This document shows, piece after piece, positions 1 to 7,127 of a stretch of DNA of 11,602 bases. The notes under the pieces were generated by a model. That model was not told the origin of the DNA, made no database searches, and worked only from the letters and a program-made list of their open reading frames with translations. The position numbers were made by a program, and so were the translations under genes. Source of the DNA: Erysipelotrichaceae bacterium (lineage in GTDB: Bacteria > Bacillota_I > Bacilli_A > Erysipelotrichales > Erysipelotrichaceae); assembly GCA_024709285.1 (NCBI GenBank), contig JANJWY010000212.1:1-11602 (forward strand), read 5' to 3'. The stretch's first letter is position 1; every line of letters starts with the position of its first letter.

Positions 1-1466
1 CTGTTTCCGCTAAAGACTTTGTATTCGATATCTTATTCTCGGCTAACCCGGCTTGGACGGCAGCAGGTGCTACATCTTCAACCGGTGATTCCTTGGTTGG
101 ATATAACGATTATAAGACAGGCGTTGTTGACAAGTTTGCAGGCGTTAAGCTGATCGACGATAACAATTTCGCTATTACGATCGCTGCTGAAAACCTCCCT
201 TACTTCTATGAAGTTTCCTATGCTGCATTTGGTCCGTCTCCGATGGCTGCTTGGGCACCGGATTTGACTTTCAATGAAGAAGGCAATGCTTTGGTTGGTG
301 ATGTTGCTGCTGTTGCTCAAAAAGTTGCTACAACAGAACGTTTCAAACCGACAGTAGTTTCTGGTCCGTTTACTTTCGAAAGCTTTGAAAACGACGTTGT
401 TACTTTAAAGAACAACCCGAATTATGCCGGCGATTATCGCGGTGTTAAAGCTAAACTGGAAACTGTCATCGTTAAATACGTTGACCAAAACACAGACGTT
501 GACCTCGTTATTTCTGGTGACATCGACTTAGTATCCGGTGTTGTTCAAGGTAACAAGATCGAAAAAGCTAAAGCAGCTACAACCGCTGATGTAACATCTT
601 ACTTACGTAACGGTTATGGTTTGATCGCTTTCCATACAGACTTCGGTCCGACAAAATTCGTTGAAGTCCGTCAGGCATTGGCATACTTAATCGACCGCAA
701 TATCTTCTTAACAGAAATTTTGGGTGGTTACGGTGCTGCTGTTAACGGTGAATACGGTTTGGCACAATGGATGTATCAAACTCAAAAAGAATTAGTTGCT
801 GAAAAATTGATTAACTATACTTATAATGTACAAAAAGCTAACGAATTGTTAGATATGACTCCGTATAAGTTTGAAGCTGATGGCGTTACTCCGTTTGACC
901 CGGCAAAAGCTGCTGAAGGTTACTGGAGACACACTGCTGAAGGCGAAGTTCTGCAAATCAACCACTTAGGTACTACAGCAAACCCGATTACTGTTTTGAT
1001 CGGTACCAAATGGCCGGAAGGCATGAACAAAGCTGGCGTTAAATTCACTTGGGAAGAACAAGATTTCAATGCATTGCTGACAAATTACTACTATGCATAC
1101 GAACTTGACCCGGCTGAAAGAAAATTCCATACATTTAACTTGGCTACTAACTTCTCCGCTGTTTATGACCCATATTATTCAATGCACAGCGACTGGTTGG
1201 GAACATGGCAAAATGCTAACCAATTGAATGACTCACAAATTGACTACTTGACAGAAAAGATGAGAGCTTTAGATCCTACTGAAAAAGAAAGATATGCTGA
1301 GTTGTGGTTGGATTACCAAATCCGTTGGAACGAATTACTGCCGAACATTCCTATTTACTCCAATGAGTACTTCGATGTATTCAGCAATCGCGTTAAAGGC
1401 TTAGTAACGACTCCGTTATACACATGGTCGAGAGCTATCCTTGATGTAACTGTTGAAGGCGAATAA
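1..1466 (+). CDS. oppA: Oligopeptide ABC transporter substrate-binding protein, 5'-truncated
   Basis: This is the extracytoplasmic peptide-binding lipoprotein of an Opp-type importer (SBP_bac_5 family). The reading frame is open from the left edge (first full codon at 3) to TAA at 1464-1466, giving about 487 residues, so the signal peptide and lipobox lie outside the window. A TTG at 93 lies inside the protein and is not a start: the codons before it read VSAKDFVFDILFSANPAW, a typical family segment. Visible family hallmarks are the VRQALAYLIDR stretch near the middle (about nt 666-698), followed by ILGGYG, and a tyrosine/tryptophan-rich C-terminal lobe ending in a region of the type VKGLVTTPLYTW. 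The cognate permease and ATPase genes follow, so this is the receptor of that transporter. Oligopeptide rather than nickel or dipeptide specificity is inferred from context. The family assignment is secure; the exact ligand is unknown. Confidence 0.93.
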   Translation, partial: VSAKDFVFDILFSANPAWTAAGATSSTGDSLVGYNDYKTGVVDKFAGVKLIDDNNFAITIAAENLPYFYEVSYAAFGPSPMAAWAPDLTFNEEGNALVGDVAAVAQKVATTERFKPTVVSGPFTFESFENDVVTLKNNPNYAGDYRGVKAKLETVIVKYVDQNTDVDLVISGDIDLVSGVVQGNKIEKAKAATTADVTSYLRNGYGLIAFHTDFGPTKFVEVRQALAYLIDRNIFLTEILGGYGAAVNGEYGLAQWMYQTQKELVAEKLINYTYNVQKANELLDMTPYKFEADGVTPFDPAKAAEGYWRHTAEGEVLQINHLGTTANPITVLIGTKWPEGMNKAGVKFTWEEQDFNALLTNYYYAYELDPAERKFHTFNLATNFSAVYDPYYSMHSDWLGTWQNANQLNDSQIDYLTEKMRALDPTEKERYAELWLDYQIRWNELLPNIPIYSNEYFDVFSNRVKGLVTTPLYTWSRAILDVTVEGE

Positions 1467-1495
1467 TCTTAAGAATTAAAATCTAGAAAATTAGG

Positions 1496-1533
1496 AAATT
1501 AAAGGTGATAGGGGTCCTCTATCCCTTTAATTT
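1496..1533 (+). terminator. Intra-operon hairpin between oppA and oppB (attenuator or processing site)
   Basis: AAATTAAAGG and GATAG (1496-1511, one bulged T at 1506) pair with CTATC and CCTTTAATTT (1519-1533). This makes a 15-bp stem with a short G/C-containing loop, followed by TTTTCT. It lies between the oppA stop and the oppB ribosome-binding site, and no good promoter is visible after it. I infer a partial terminator or a 3' stabilising structure that lets oppA be made in excess of the membrane and ATPase subunits, a common arrangement in binding-protein operons. The U-run is short and partly inside the stem, so read-through is expected. Confidence 0.65.
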
Positions 1534-1557
1534 TCTATGCGTAAGGAGTTATGAAAC

Positions 1558-2529
1558 ATGGTAAAATTTTTCCTTAGAAGATTCTTTTCACTAATCCCCG
1601 TAATCATTATTATTTCAATCATGTTGTTTGGTATCTTTAAGGCCATGCCGGGCGATCCAGTCAAGCTGATGATTCCTGCAGGTGTAAAGACCGAAGAGCT
1701 CAGACAGTATTACTATGACACGATCAAAGCCCGTTTGGGATTGGATAAGTCATTGCCGGAACAATATGTCCGTTGGATGTATAACACCATGCAGGGCGAT
1801 TTTGGCGTTTCTACGTCATTCCAACGTCCTGTAACAGAAGTTATCGCAACGCCGCTGGTAAATTCAATTCGATTGAATGTTTTTGTTCTGGTTTTTTCCT
1901 TCTTGGTCTCCATTCCAGTGGGCATTCGCTCTGCGGTCAAACGACATTCTCTGTTTGATTCGTTCTGGCAGGTTTTCTCATTGGTGGGACTGTCTATGCC
2001 GGTATTCTTTATCGGACTCATCTTCATATATGTCTTTGCGATCACGCTGCGATTATTGCCGGGTGGTGGCATGCCGTTTATGTTGAAGGGAGATTGGACC
2101 GATATTCTGGCTTGGGCACGTTATATGACCTTGCCGGTAATTACATTGACGATTGGCAGTTTGGCGGGCACGATTCGTTACGTGCGTAACGCCATGATTG
2201 AAATTATAAGTAAGGATTTTATTCGTACGGCTCGTTCAAAAGGCTTAAGCGAAAAAGTCATCATTTACTCGCATGCATTCAAAAACGCTTTGATTCCGGT
2301 CGTTACTTTGGTTGCCGGTTCATTGGTAGGTTTGTTTGGCGGAGCAGCTATTACCGAAACTATCTTTGCATGGAACGGGATCGGCTACGTATTGATTCAA
2401 GCGCTCAACCAGCGGGATTACATGGTTGTTTTAACCATGAATATGTTCTATGCGGTATTAACGCTGTCGGCGAATATCATTATGGATATTGGCTATGCAT
2501 TGGTTGATCCGCGCGTGAAATTGAAATAG
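1558..2529 (+). CDS. oppB: Oligopeptide ABC transporter permease OppB
   Basis: This is the first membrane subunit of the peptide importer (BPD_transp_1 family), 323 residues and of normal length. The start is ATG 1558 with AAGGAG at 1543-1548, nine bases upstream. The N-terminus has the family pattern: a positively charged start, a membrane helix (about residues 9-29) and AMPGDP at 29-34. Further hydrophobic helices lie near 103-123, 137-160, 189-208, 246-265 and 290-313. The cytoplasmic coupling helix (EAA motif) that contacts the ATPases is at about 222-248, reading RTARSKGLSEK and ending in ALIP. The end, ALVDPRVKLK, matches the usual VDPR terminus. oppC starts 12 bases after the stop. Unlike OppC, this subunit has no extra domain. 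Confidence 0.95.
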   Translation: MVKFFLRRFFSLIPVIIIISIMLFGIFKAMPGDPVKLMIPAGVKTEELRQYYYDTIKARLGLDKSLPEQYVRWMYNTMQGDFGVSTSFQRPVTEVIATPLVNSIRLNVFVLVFSFLVSIPVGIRSAVKRHSLFDSFWQVFSLVGLSMPVFFIGLIFIYVFAITLRLLPGGGMPFMLKGDWTDILAWARYMTLPVITLTIGSLAGTIRYVRNAMIEIISKDFIRTARSKGLSEKVIIYSHAFKNALIPVVTLVAGSLVGLFGGAAITETIFAWNGIGYVLIQALNQRDYMVVLTMNMFYAVLTLSANIIMDIGYALVDPRVKLK

Positions 2530-2541
2530 AGGAAACGGCAA

Positions 2542-4401
2542 ATGGATAAAAAAGAAAACGCATTTTTGCGTACATTAGGTTCTTTTGGCAGACTGGTCGG
2601 CTCTCTGTTCAGTTTTGGCAAGATGAAAAAACCCATCGATATGTTGGCAGAAGAAGCTATCATGAGCCCTTCAAAGGTTATTGTTAAGAACTTCTTTCGC
2701 AATAAACTGGCTATTGGCGGGTTGATAGGATTTACGATTATGCTTTCTGTCGTATTTATCGGGGCAGCTTTGAATCCGTTAACGATTCTAGAGACCAATC
2801 CGATCATGCGCAATACAAAACCTGGATTGGGTTATACAAATATTACAAATGAAGCAAAAAAGGCCGGTCTTGTTCAAATCTCCAATGGTTCAACCTTTGG
2901 TATCGGTTTGGGTCAAGATGGAAATGTTTATGCTTGGGGTCAGGATGTTTTGGGTTCTACCAAAATTCCGGCGGAAGTCAATGCTTTGCAAATTAAGAAA
3001 ATTGCGGCAGGTGACCGTCATGCGATTGCTCTGACTACTACAGGCAAGATTTACGGTTGGGGTAACAACAACTTCAAACAGGCAATCGTTCCTACTGAAA
3101 TTGAAGCGATTCTTATGCTTGAAAATGTTGTAGACATTCTGGCAGGAGATCAATATTCGGCTATTTTGACAAATAAGAATAAAATCCACGTTTGGGGTAC
3201 GACATTTGCAACGGGATTGGATATCGTTCCTTCCGCATTTCAGGGACGTATCGTAAAGGCTGCACAGGCACCTTACAACATACTGTTGATTCTTGACGAT
3301 GGTTCGATTGGAATCATGGGCGAAAGACAGACGGCTTTGGATCGCATCCCTGTACCGATTGCCAATAAGGATGTTAAAATCGTTGATGCTGCCGTAACTG
3401 TAAGAACTGCGGTTGCTGTGGACTCGGTTGGACAGGTTTATGTCTGGGGTGAAAACGAGTATGGTTTACTGACTCTTCCGGAAGGCATCGAAAACGAGAA
3501 GATCGTTTCGGTTGAAGCCGGACGTGCTCATTTTATAGCTTTAGCTGCATCAGGTAAGATTTTTGTCTGGGGAAGTAACTCATTTAATCAGCTGACGATT
3601 CCAAAAGCGTTGGCTGACAAAAAAGTCACTTCTATTGCTGCAAATTATTATCAGACGTATGCAATCGCAGAAGATGGAACTTCTTACGGTTGGGGTCAAG
3701 ACGGTTATTATCTTGGAACGGATGATTTAGGCCGCGATATGTTAATGCGTTTGATTCATGGCGGTCGTGTAACGATGACCGTTGGAGCAGTTGCTGTTTT
3801 GATTTCTACATTCATTGGTTTGTTGGTTGGTTTGGTTTCCGGGTTCTATGGCGGTTGGATTGACAATATCCTGATGCGCTTTACCGAAGTCATTAACTCA
3901 TTCCCATTCTTGCCAATGGCTATTACGTTGTCGTCATTTGTCGGTGGTATTTTATCGCAAACTGAGCGGTTGTTGTTAATCATGGTCATTTTGGGAGTTA
4001 TCTCTTGGACCGGATTGGCGCGCTTAGTACGCGGTCAGATTCTGGCTGAACGTGAGAAGGATTTCGTTTTAGCTGCACGTGCTTTGGGAATTCGTTCAAA
4101 TGTTATTATTTTAAGACACATATTGCCAAATGTCATCAACGTCGTTATCGTCAGCATGACATTGGGATATGCGGGCAGCTTATTGACTGAAGCCGGCTTG
4201 TCATTCTTAGGATTCGGCGTAATACCTCCCTCACCGTCATGGGGTAATATGTTAACCGGTGCTCAAGACTCGACGGTCATCACGTTCTATTGGTGGAGAT
4301 GGATTCTTCCTGCCGTTGCGGTATTAATTGCTGCGCTAACCGTAAATATTATCGGTGACGGTTTGCGAGACGCTATGGACCCCAAGAACAATGAAAAGTA
4401 G
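2542..4401 (+). CDS. oppC: OppC-type permease with an inserted seven-blade RCC1 beta-propeller
   Basis: This is the second membrane subunit of the importer, but at 619 residues it is about twice the usual 300-odd. The start is ATG 2542 with GAGGA just upstream at 2529-2533. Order of parts: a cytoplasmic N-terminus (1-55), TM1 (about 56-79), a linker (80-107), RCC1-like repeats (about 108-388), then a standard OppC core that begins at once with LGTDDLGRDM (391-400). The core has five more membrane helices, an EAA coupling helix (about 508-530: AARALGIRSN to HILP), AGLSFLGFG (551-559) and the DGLRDAMDP terminus. The repeats carry seven evenly spaced W-G type motifs at residues 132, 173, 218, 259, 302, 343 and 384 (steps of 41, 45, 41, 43, 41 and 41). 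The residue at 259 is Met instead of Trp. The TM1-TM2 loop of OppC faces outward, so the propeller should sit on the cell surface, where it could touch OppA or peptide; this last step is inference. One uninterrupted frame and a canonical sequence on both sides argue against an assembly error. Confidence 0.95.
   Translation: MDKKENAFLRTLGSFGRLVGSLFSFGKMKKPIDMLAEEAIMSPSKVIVKNFFRNKLAIGGLIGFTIMLSVVFIGAALNPLTILETNPIMRNTKPGLGYTNITNEAKKAGLVQISNGSTFGIGLGQDGNVYAWGQDVLGSTKIPAEVNALQIKKIAAGDRHAIALTTTGKIYGWGNNNFKQAIVPTEIEAILMLENVVDILAGDQYSAILTNKNKIHVWGTTFATGLDIVPSAFQGRIVKAAQAPYNILLILDDGSIGIMGERQTALDRIPVPIANKDVKIVDAAVTVRTAVAVDSVGQVYVWGENEYGLLTLPEGIENEKIVSVEAGRAHFIALAASGKIFVWGSNSFNQLTIPKALADKKVTSIAANYYQTYAIAEDGTSYGWGQDGYYLGTDDLGRDMLMRLIHGGRVTMTVGAVAVLISTFIGLLVGLVSGFYGGWIDNILMRFTEVINSFPFLPMAITLSSFVGGILSQTERLLLIMVILGVISWTGLARLVRGQILAEREKDFVLAARALGIRSNVIILRHILPNVINVVIVSMTLGYAGSLLTEAGLSFLGFGVIPPSPSWGNMLTGAQDSTVITFYWWRWILPAVAVLIAALTVNIIGDGLRDAMDPKNNEK
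2863..3705 (+). other. RCC1-repeat beta-propeller domain inside oppC
   Basis: Seven copies of a unit of about 41 residues occur. Each is of the form V-x-x-[IV]-x-A-G-x-x-x-x-x-A-[IL]-x-x-x-G-x-[IV]-[YF]-x-W-G, for example KIYGWG, KIHVWG, QVYVWG, KIFVWG and TSYGWG. The first unit ends at NVYAWG. The fourth (SIGIMG) is degenerate. RCC1-family propellers have seven blades, so the copy number fits one closed ring. The domain starts after a short linker from TM1 and ends seven residues before the GTDDLGRD motif, so both ends sit at the membrane surface. Known RCC1 propellers are protein-interaction platforms; the function here is not known. Confidence 0.9.
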
Positions 4402-4412
4402 AGGTAATTTCA

Positions 4413-5411
4413 ATGGCATTATTAGAAATCAATAACTTACATACCTACTTCACTACGCGTCGCGGACTAATAAAAGCAGTATATGGCGTGACTTTGAAAG
4501 TAGAAGAAGGAAGAACATTAGGTATCGTAGGTGAATCAGGTAGTGGTAAGAGTCAGACGGCGATGAGTATTCTTCGTTTGTTTGAAGCGAATCAAAAAAT
4601 ATACCAAGGTGAAATTTTGTTTGACGGAAAAGACTTAGCAGCTGCTACTGAAACAGAAATGCGCCATATTCGCGGTAATGATATTTCAATCATTTTCCAA
4701 GAACCGATGACAAGTTTGAATCCGGTGTTTACCGTAAGCAAGCAAATAAGTGAAGTTTTGATGCTTCATCAAGGTTTGGATAAAAAAGAGGCGCATATTC
4801 GTTCGATCGACATGTTGGCAGCCGTTAAAATTTCCAATCCGGAAGAAGTAGTAAATATGTATCCATTCCAGTTGTCCGGCGGTATGAACCAACGGGTCAT
4901 GATTGCGATGGCGTTGGCTTGTCAGCCGAAACTGCTGATTGCCGATGAACCGACTACTGCGTTGGATGTTACGATTCAGGCACAGATTTTACGCTTGATG
5001 AATGAACTGAAAACCGAATTTGGCGCATCGATCATCTTCATTACTCATGACTTGGGTGTCATTAATCAAATGGCAGACGATGTTGCGGTCATGTATTGCG
5101 GACAAGTCGTTGAAACCGCTCCGGTCGAATATGTATTTACGGATAAGACGACGGAATATATGCATCCGTATACAGAAGGATTGTTAAAGTCCATTCCGAG
5201 TTTAAATAGTGATAAGAGCCAAAAACTGGATGTAATTCCAGGTGCAGTACCTCATCCGTTGGATTTGCCGAAAGGTTGTAAATTTGCACCTCGTTGTAAG
5301 TATGCAACTGCGAAGTGTCATAATGAGGAACCTGAATTGGTTAAGATAAGCGAGAAGCAGTCTATTCGTTGCTTCTATCCGAAGAAGGGAGTGCGTAGCA
5401 GTGGAGAATAA
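4413..5411 (+). CDS. oppD: Oligopeptide ABC transporter ATPase OppD
   Basis: This is one of the two cytoplasmic ATPases that power peptide import, 332 residues and of normal length. ATG 4413 follows the oppC stop by 11 bases, with AGAGGT at 4400-4405. All ATPase elements are present: Walker A GESGSGKS (40-47), Q-loop Q96 in IFQEPMTSLNP, signature LSGGM (154-158), Walker B LLIADE with catalytic E179, and switch H212 in ITHDLGV. The C-terminal oligopeptide/dipeptide extension (from about 245, HPYTEGLL) carries Cys289, Cys295, Cys302 and Cys320. That spacing matches the [4Fe-4S]-binding motif described in dipeptide-transporter ATPases. The last 11 bases overlap the start of oppF, so the two partner ATPases are translationally coupled. 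Confidence 0.95.
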   Translation: MALLEINNLHTYFTTRRGLIKAVYGVTLKVEEGRTLGIVGESGSGKSQTAMSILRLFEANQKIYQGEILFDGKDLAAATETEMRHIRGNDISIIFQEPMTSLNPVFTVSKQISEVLMLHQGLDKKEAHIRSIDMLAAVKISNPEEVVNMYPFQLSGGMNQRVMIAMALACQPKLLIADEPTTALDVTIQAQILRLMNELKTEFGASIIFITHDLGVINQMADDVAVMYCGQVVETAPVEYVFTDKTTEYMHPYTEGLLKSIPSLNSDKSQKLDVIPGAVPHPLDLPKGCKFAPRCKYATAKCHNEEPELVKISEKQSIRCFYPKKGVRSSGE

Positions 5412-6906
5412 AAAAGTTCTAATCAGAATTCAAAACCTGAAGCAGTACTTCCCAATCAAAAAGAGAAGTGTTTTCCAAAGAGAGCGTCTGTTTGTAAAAG
5501 CAAATGACGGTATCACCCTCGATATTCTTGAAGGTGAAACTTTCGGCTTGGTCGGTGAGTCCGGTTGCGGAAAATCGACGTTGGGACGTACGATTTTGCA
5601 ATTATATAATCAAACCGACGGTTCGACTTTATTCTATGGACGTTCGATCTCTGAGTTTGCACCAAAGTATGTCGGTGAGGTCATCAAGAATATTCCGGAT
5701 GCATTTCCGAAGTATTTGAATGAAAAGAAGATTCATGAGGCTACGAAAGTTGCTGCAGATAAAATTGCAGATCCCGTTGAAAAAGCTGCGGCAGAAGAAA
5801 AAGTTCTGAACCGTGAAAAAGCGCTGAATAATATGTATCTCAATATGTTGAGAATTGCCGGTGGCTTATTGGTTCATCCCGATTTGAAACTGGTGTCCAC
5901 TCAATTGAATGAGTTGCATGAGCATTTGGAAAAAACAGCAGCAATCAATCGTAAACTTCGCATGGCTAAGAAAAAACTTGAAGCCGGTGAGTTGGATGAT
6001 AAACTGTCCGCGAAGGTTGTAGTCTGGAAGGACGAACTTGCGAAACTGATGGAATTTGAAAAGCCGATTCGTGTCAAACTTTCTCAGTTGCATGATCAGG
6101 CAAAAGGTCAACCGCATTATGCTGAGTTTGCTGCTTTTGAAGACAACGGCATCGATCTTTCCCGCTTAACAAGAGAAGAAATGCGTGAACTTCGCAGTGA
6201 TATGCAAATCATCTTCCAGGATCCTTACTCTTCGCTCAATCCGCGTTTGACGGTTGGTCAGATCATTGGTGAAGGCTTGTTGGCACATGATGTGTTTAAA
6301 GATTCTAACAGTGAGAAATACACTGAATATATTACAAAGATCATGGATCAATGCGGATTAGCTCCGTACTTTATCCATCGTTATCCTCATCAATTCTCCG
6401 GTGGTCAGCGTCAACGTATTGGGATTGCCCGTGCTTTGGCCTTGAATCCGAAGTTTATCGTATGTGACGAAGCGGTCAGTGCTCTGGACGTTTCGATTCA
6501 ATCACAGATCATTAACTTATTAAGTGATTTGAAGAAAGAAAACAATTTGACATACCTGTTCATTACCCATGATTTGAGCGTCGTTAAGTATATTTCCGAT
6601 CGCATCGGTGTCATGTATTTGGGCAATATGGTTGAGTTGGCTACTTCTGATCAAATCTTCGAAAATCCGTTGCATCCGTATACTGAAGCGCTTCTAGAAG
6701 CTATTCCTCGTACGGATGTCGTCAAGCAAGAACTAACGATTCTTGAAGGTGATATTCCTTCGCCGATCAAACCTCCGAAAGGGTGCAAATTCCACACAAG
6801 ATGTCGCTATGCATTTGATAAATGCAAAGTGGTCACACCGAAGTGGGAGGAAATTGAACCCGGTCACTTCGTTGCATGTCACTTAAGGACAAAAGACGCT
6901 GACTAG
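5401..6906 (+). CDS. oppF: Oligopeptide ABC transporter ATPase OppF with a large helical insertion
   Basis: This is the partner ATPase of OppD. It starts at GTG 5401 inside the end of oppD, with AAGGGAG at 5385-5391. It has 501 residues against about 310-330 for most OppF proteins. Walker A GESGCGKS is at 52-59, Q-loop Q273 in IFQDPYSSLNP, signature FSGGQRQR at 332-339, Walker B with D356 and E357, and switch H390 in ITHDLSV. The extra length lies between about residues 88 and 252, before the LTREEMRELR stretch that normally leads into the Q-loop. It is rich in Lys, Glu, Ala and Leu and looks helical, possibly coiled coil. The C-terminal extension has Cys462, Cys468, Cys475 and Cys493 with the same spacing as OppD. 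From memory, mycoplasma OppF proteins are also enlarged; whether the insert is homologous cannot be judged here. Confidence 0.95.
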   Translation: MENKKVLIRIQNLKQYFPIKKRSVFQRERLFVKANDGITLDILEGETFGLVGESGCGKSTLGRTILQLYNQTDGSTLFYGRSISEFAPKYVGEVIKNIPDAFPKYLNEKKIHEATKVAADKIADPVEKAAAEEKVLNREKALNNMYLNMLRIAGGLLVHPDLKLVSTQLNELHEHLEKTAAINRKLRMAKKKLEAGELDDKLSAKVVVWKDELAKLMEFEKPIRVKLSQLHDQAKGQPHYAEFAAFEDNGIDLSRLTREEMRELRSDMQIIFQDPYSSLNPRLTVGQIIGEGLLAHDVFKDSNSEKYTEYITKIMDQCGLAPYFIHRYPHQFSGGQRQRIGIARALALNPKFIVCDEAVSALDVSIQSQIINLLSDLKKENNLTYLFITHDLSVVKYISDRIGVMYLGNMVELATSDQIFENPLHPYTEALLEAIPRTDVVKQELTILEGDIPSPIKPPKGCKFHTRCRYAFDKCKVVTPKWEEIEPGHFVACHLRTKDAD

Positions 6907-7090
6907 ACCGAAACCCCCGAAATACACGAAGGAAGAAATACGGGATTACGAAGAAAAGTTGAAGAATACAGAGTTTGAAAAAGGTGATATGATGGCAATG
7001 ATCATCGCTGCCATGATCACGATCATGCCGGCGATGCTTGCAGTTATCGGTTTTATGATTGGTGTCGTCTGGTTGATATTCCTGCGCTAA
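6899..7090 (+). CDS. Small single-span membrane protein, probable CTG start
   Basis: A 63-residue frame ends at TAA 7088-7090 right before the terminator. The part before the first ATG looks coding: a basic, proline-rich start (TRPKPPKYTKEE), a charged amphipathic helix (IRDYEEKLKN), then a Met-rich hydrophobic span ending VVWLIFLR. No ATG, GTG or TTG gives this whole protein. The CTG at 6899 does, overlapping the oppF stop and preceded by AAGGA (6885-6889) at nine bases, the same spacing as oppB. An internal start is also possible: ATG 6992 with AAAGGTG at 6980-6986 gives a 32-residue pure membrane peptide. The order, a soluble charged N-terminus then one helix, suggests a small accessory membrane protein of the Opp operon. 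I do not recognise the family. The frame as real coding is fairly likely; the start is uncertain. Confidence 0.55.
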   Translation: MTRPKPPKYTKEEIRDYEEKLKNTEFEKGDMMAMIIAAMITIMPAMLAVIGFMIGVVWLIFLR

Positions 7091-7118
7091 AAAAAACAGT
7101 CCGTTTGGACTGTTTTTT
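7091..7118. terminator. Bidirectional rho-independent terminator after the opp operon
   Basis: AAAAAACAGTCC (7091-7102), loop GTTT, then GGACTGTTTTTT (7107-7118) form a perfect 12-bp hairpin with a six-T run for + strand transcripts. On the - strand the A-tract supplies the U-run for the DUF1622 gene, whose stop lies about 10 bases away. It ends the opp operon and the convergent gene alike. Confidence 0.93.
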
Positions 7119-7127
7119 GTGTTCGGA

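Noticed and set aside
2542..4401. The possibility that the RCC1 block is an assembly chimera or a separate gene fused by error.
   Set aside because: The frame is continuous, base and codon use do not change by eye, and the last repeat joins the OppC core motif within a few residues, as expected of a true domain insertion.
6993..7029. Nested ATGATC/GATCAT repeats resembling a small inverted-repeat element.
   Set aside because: They are explained by repeated Met and Ile codons of the membrane span in the small coding frame; no longer symmetry is present.
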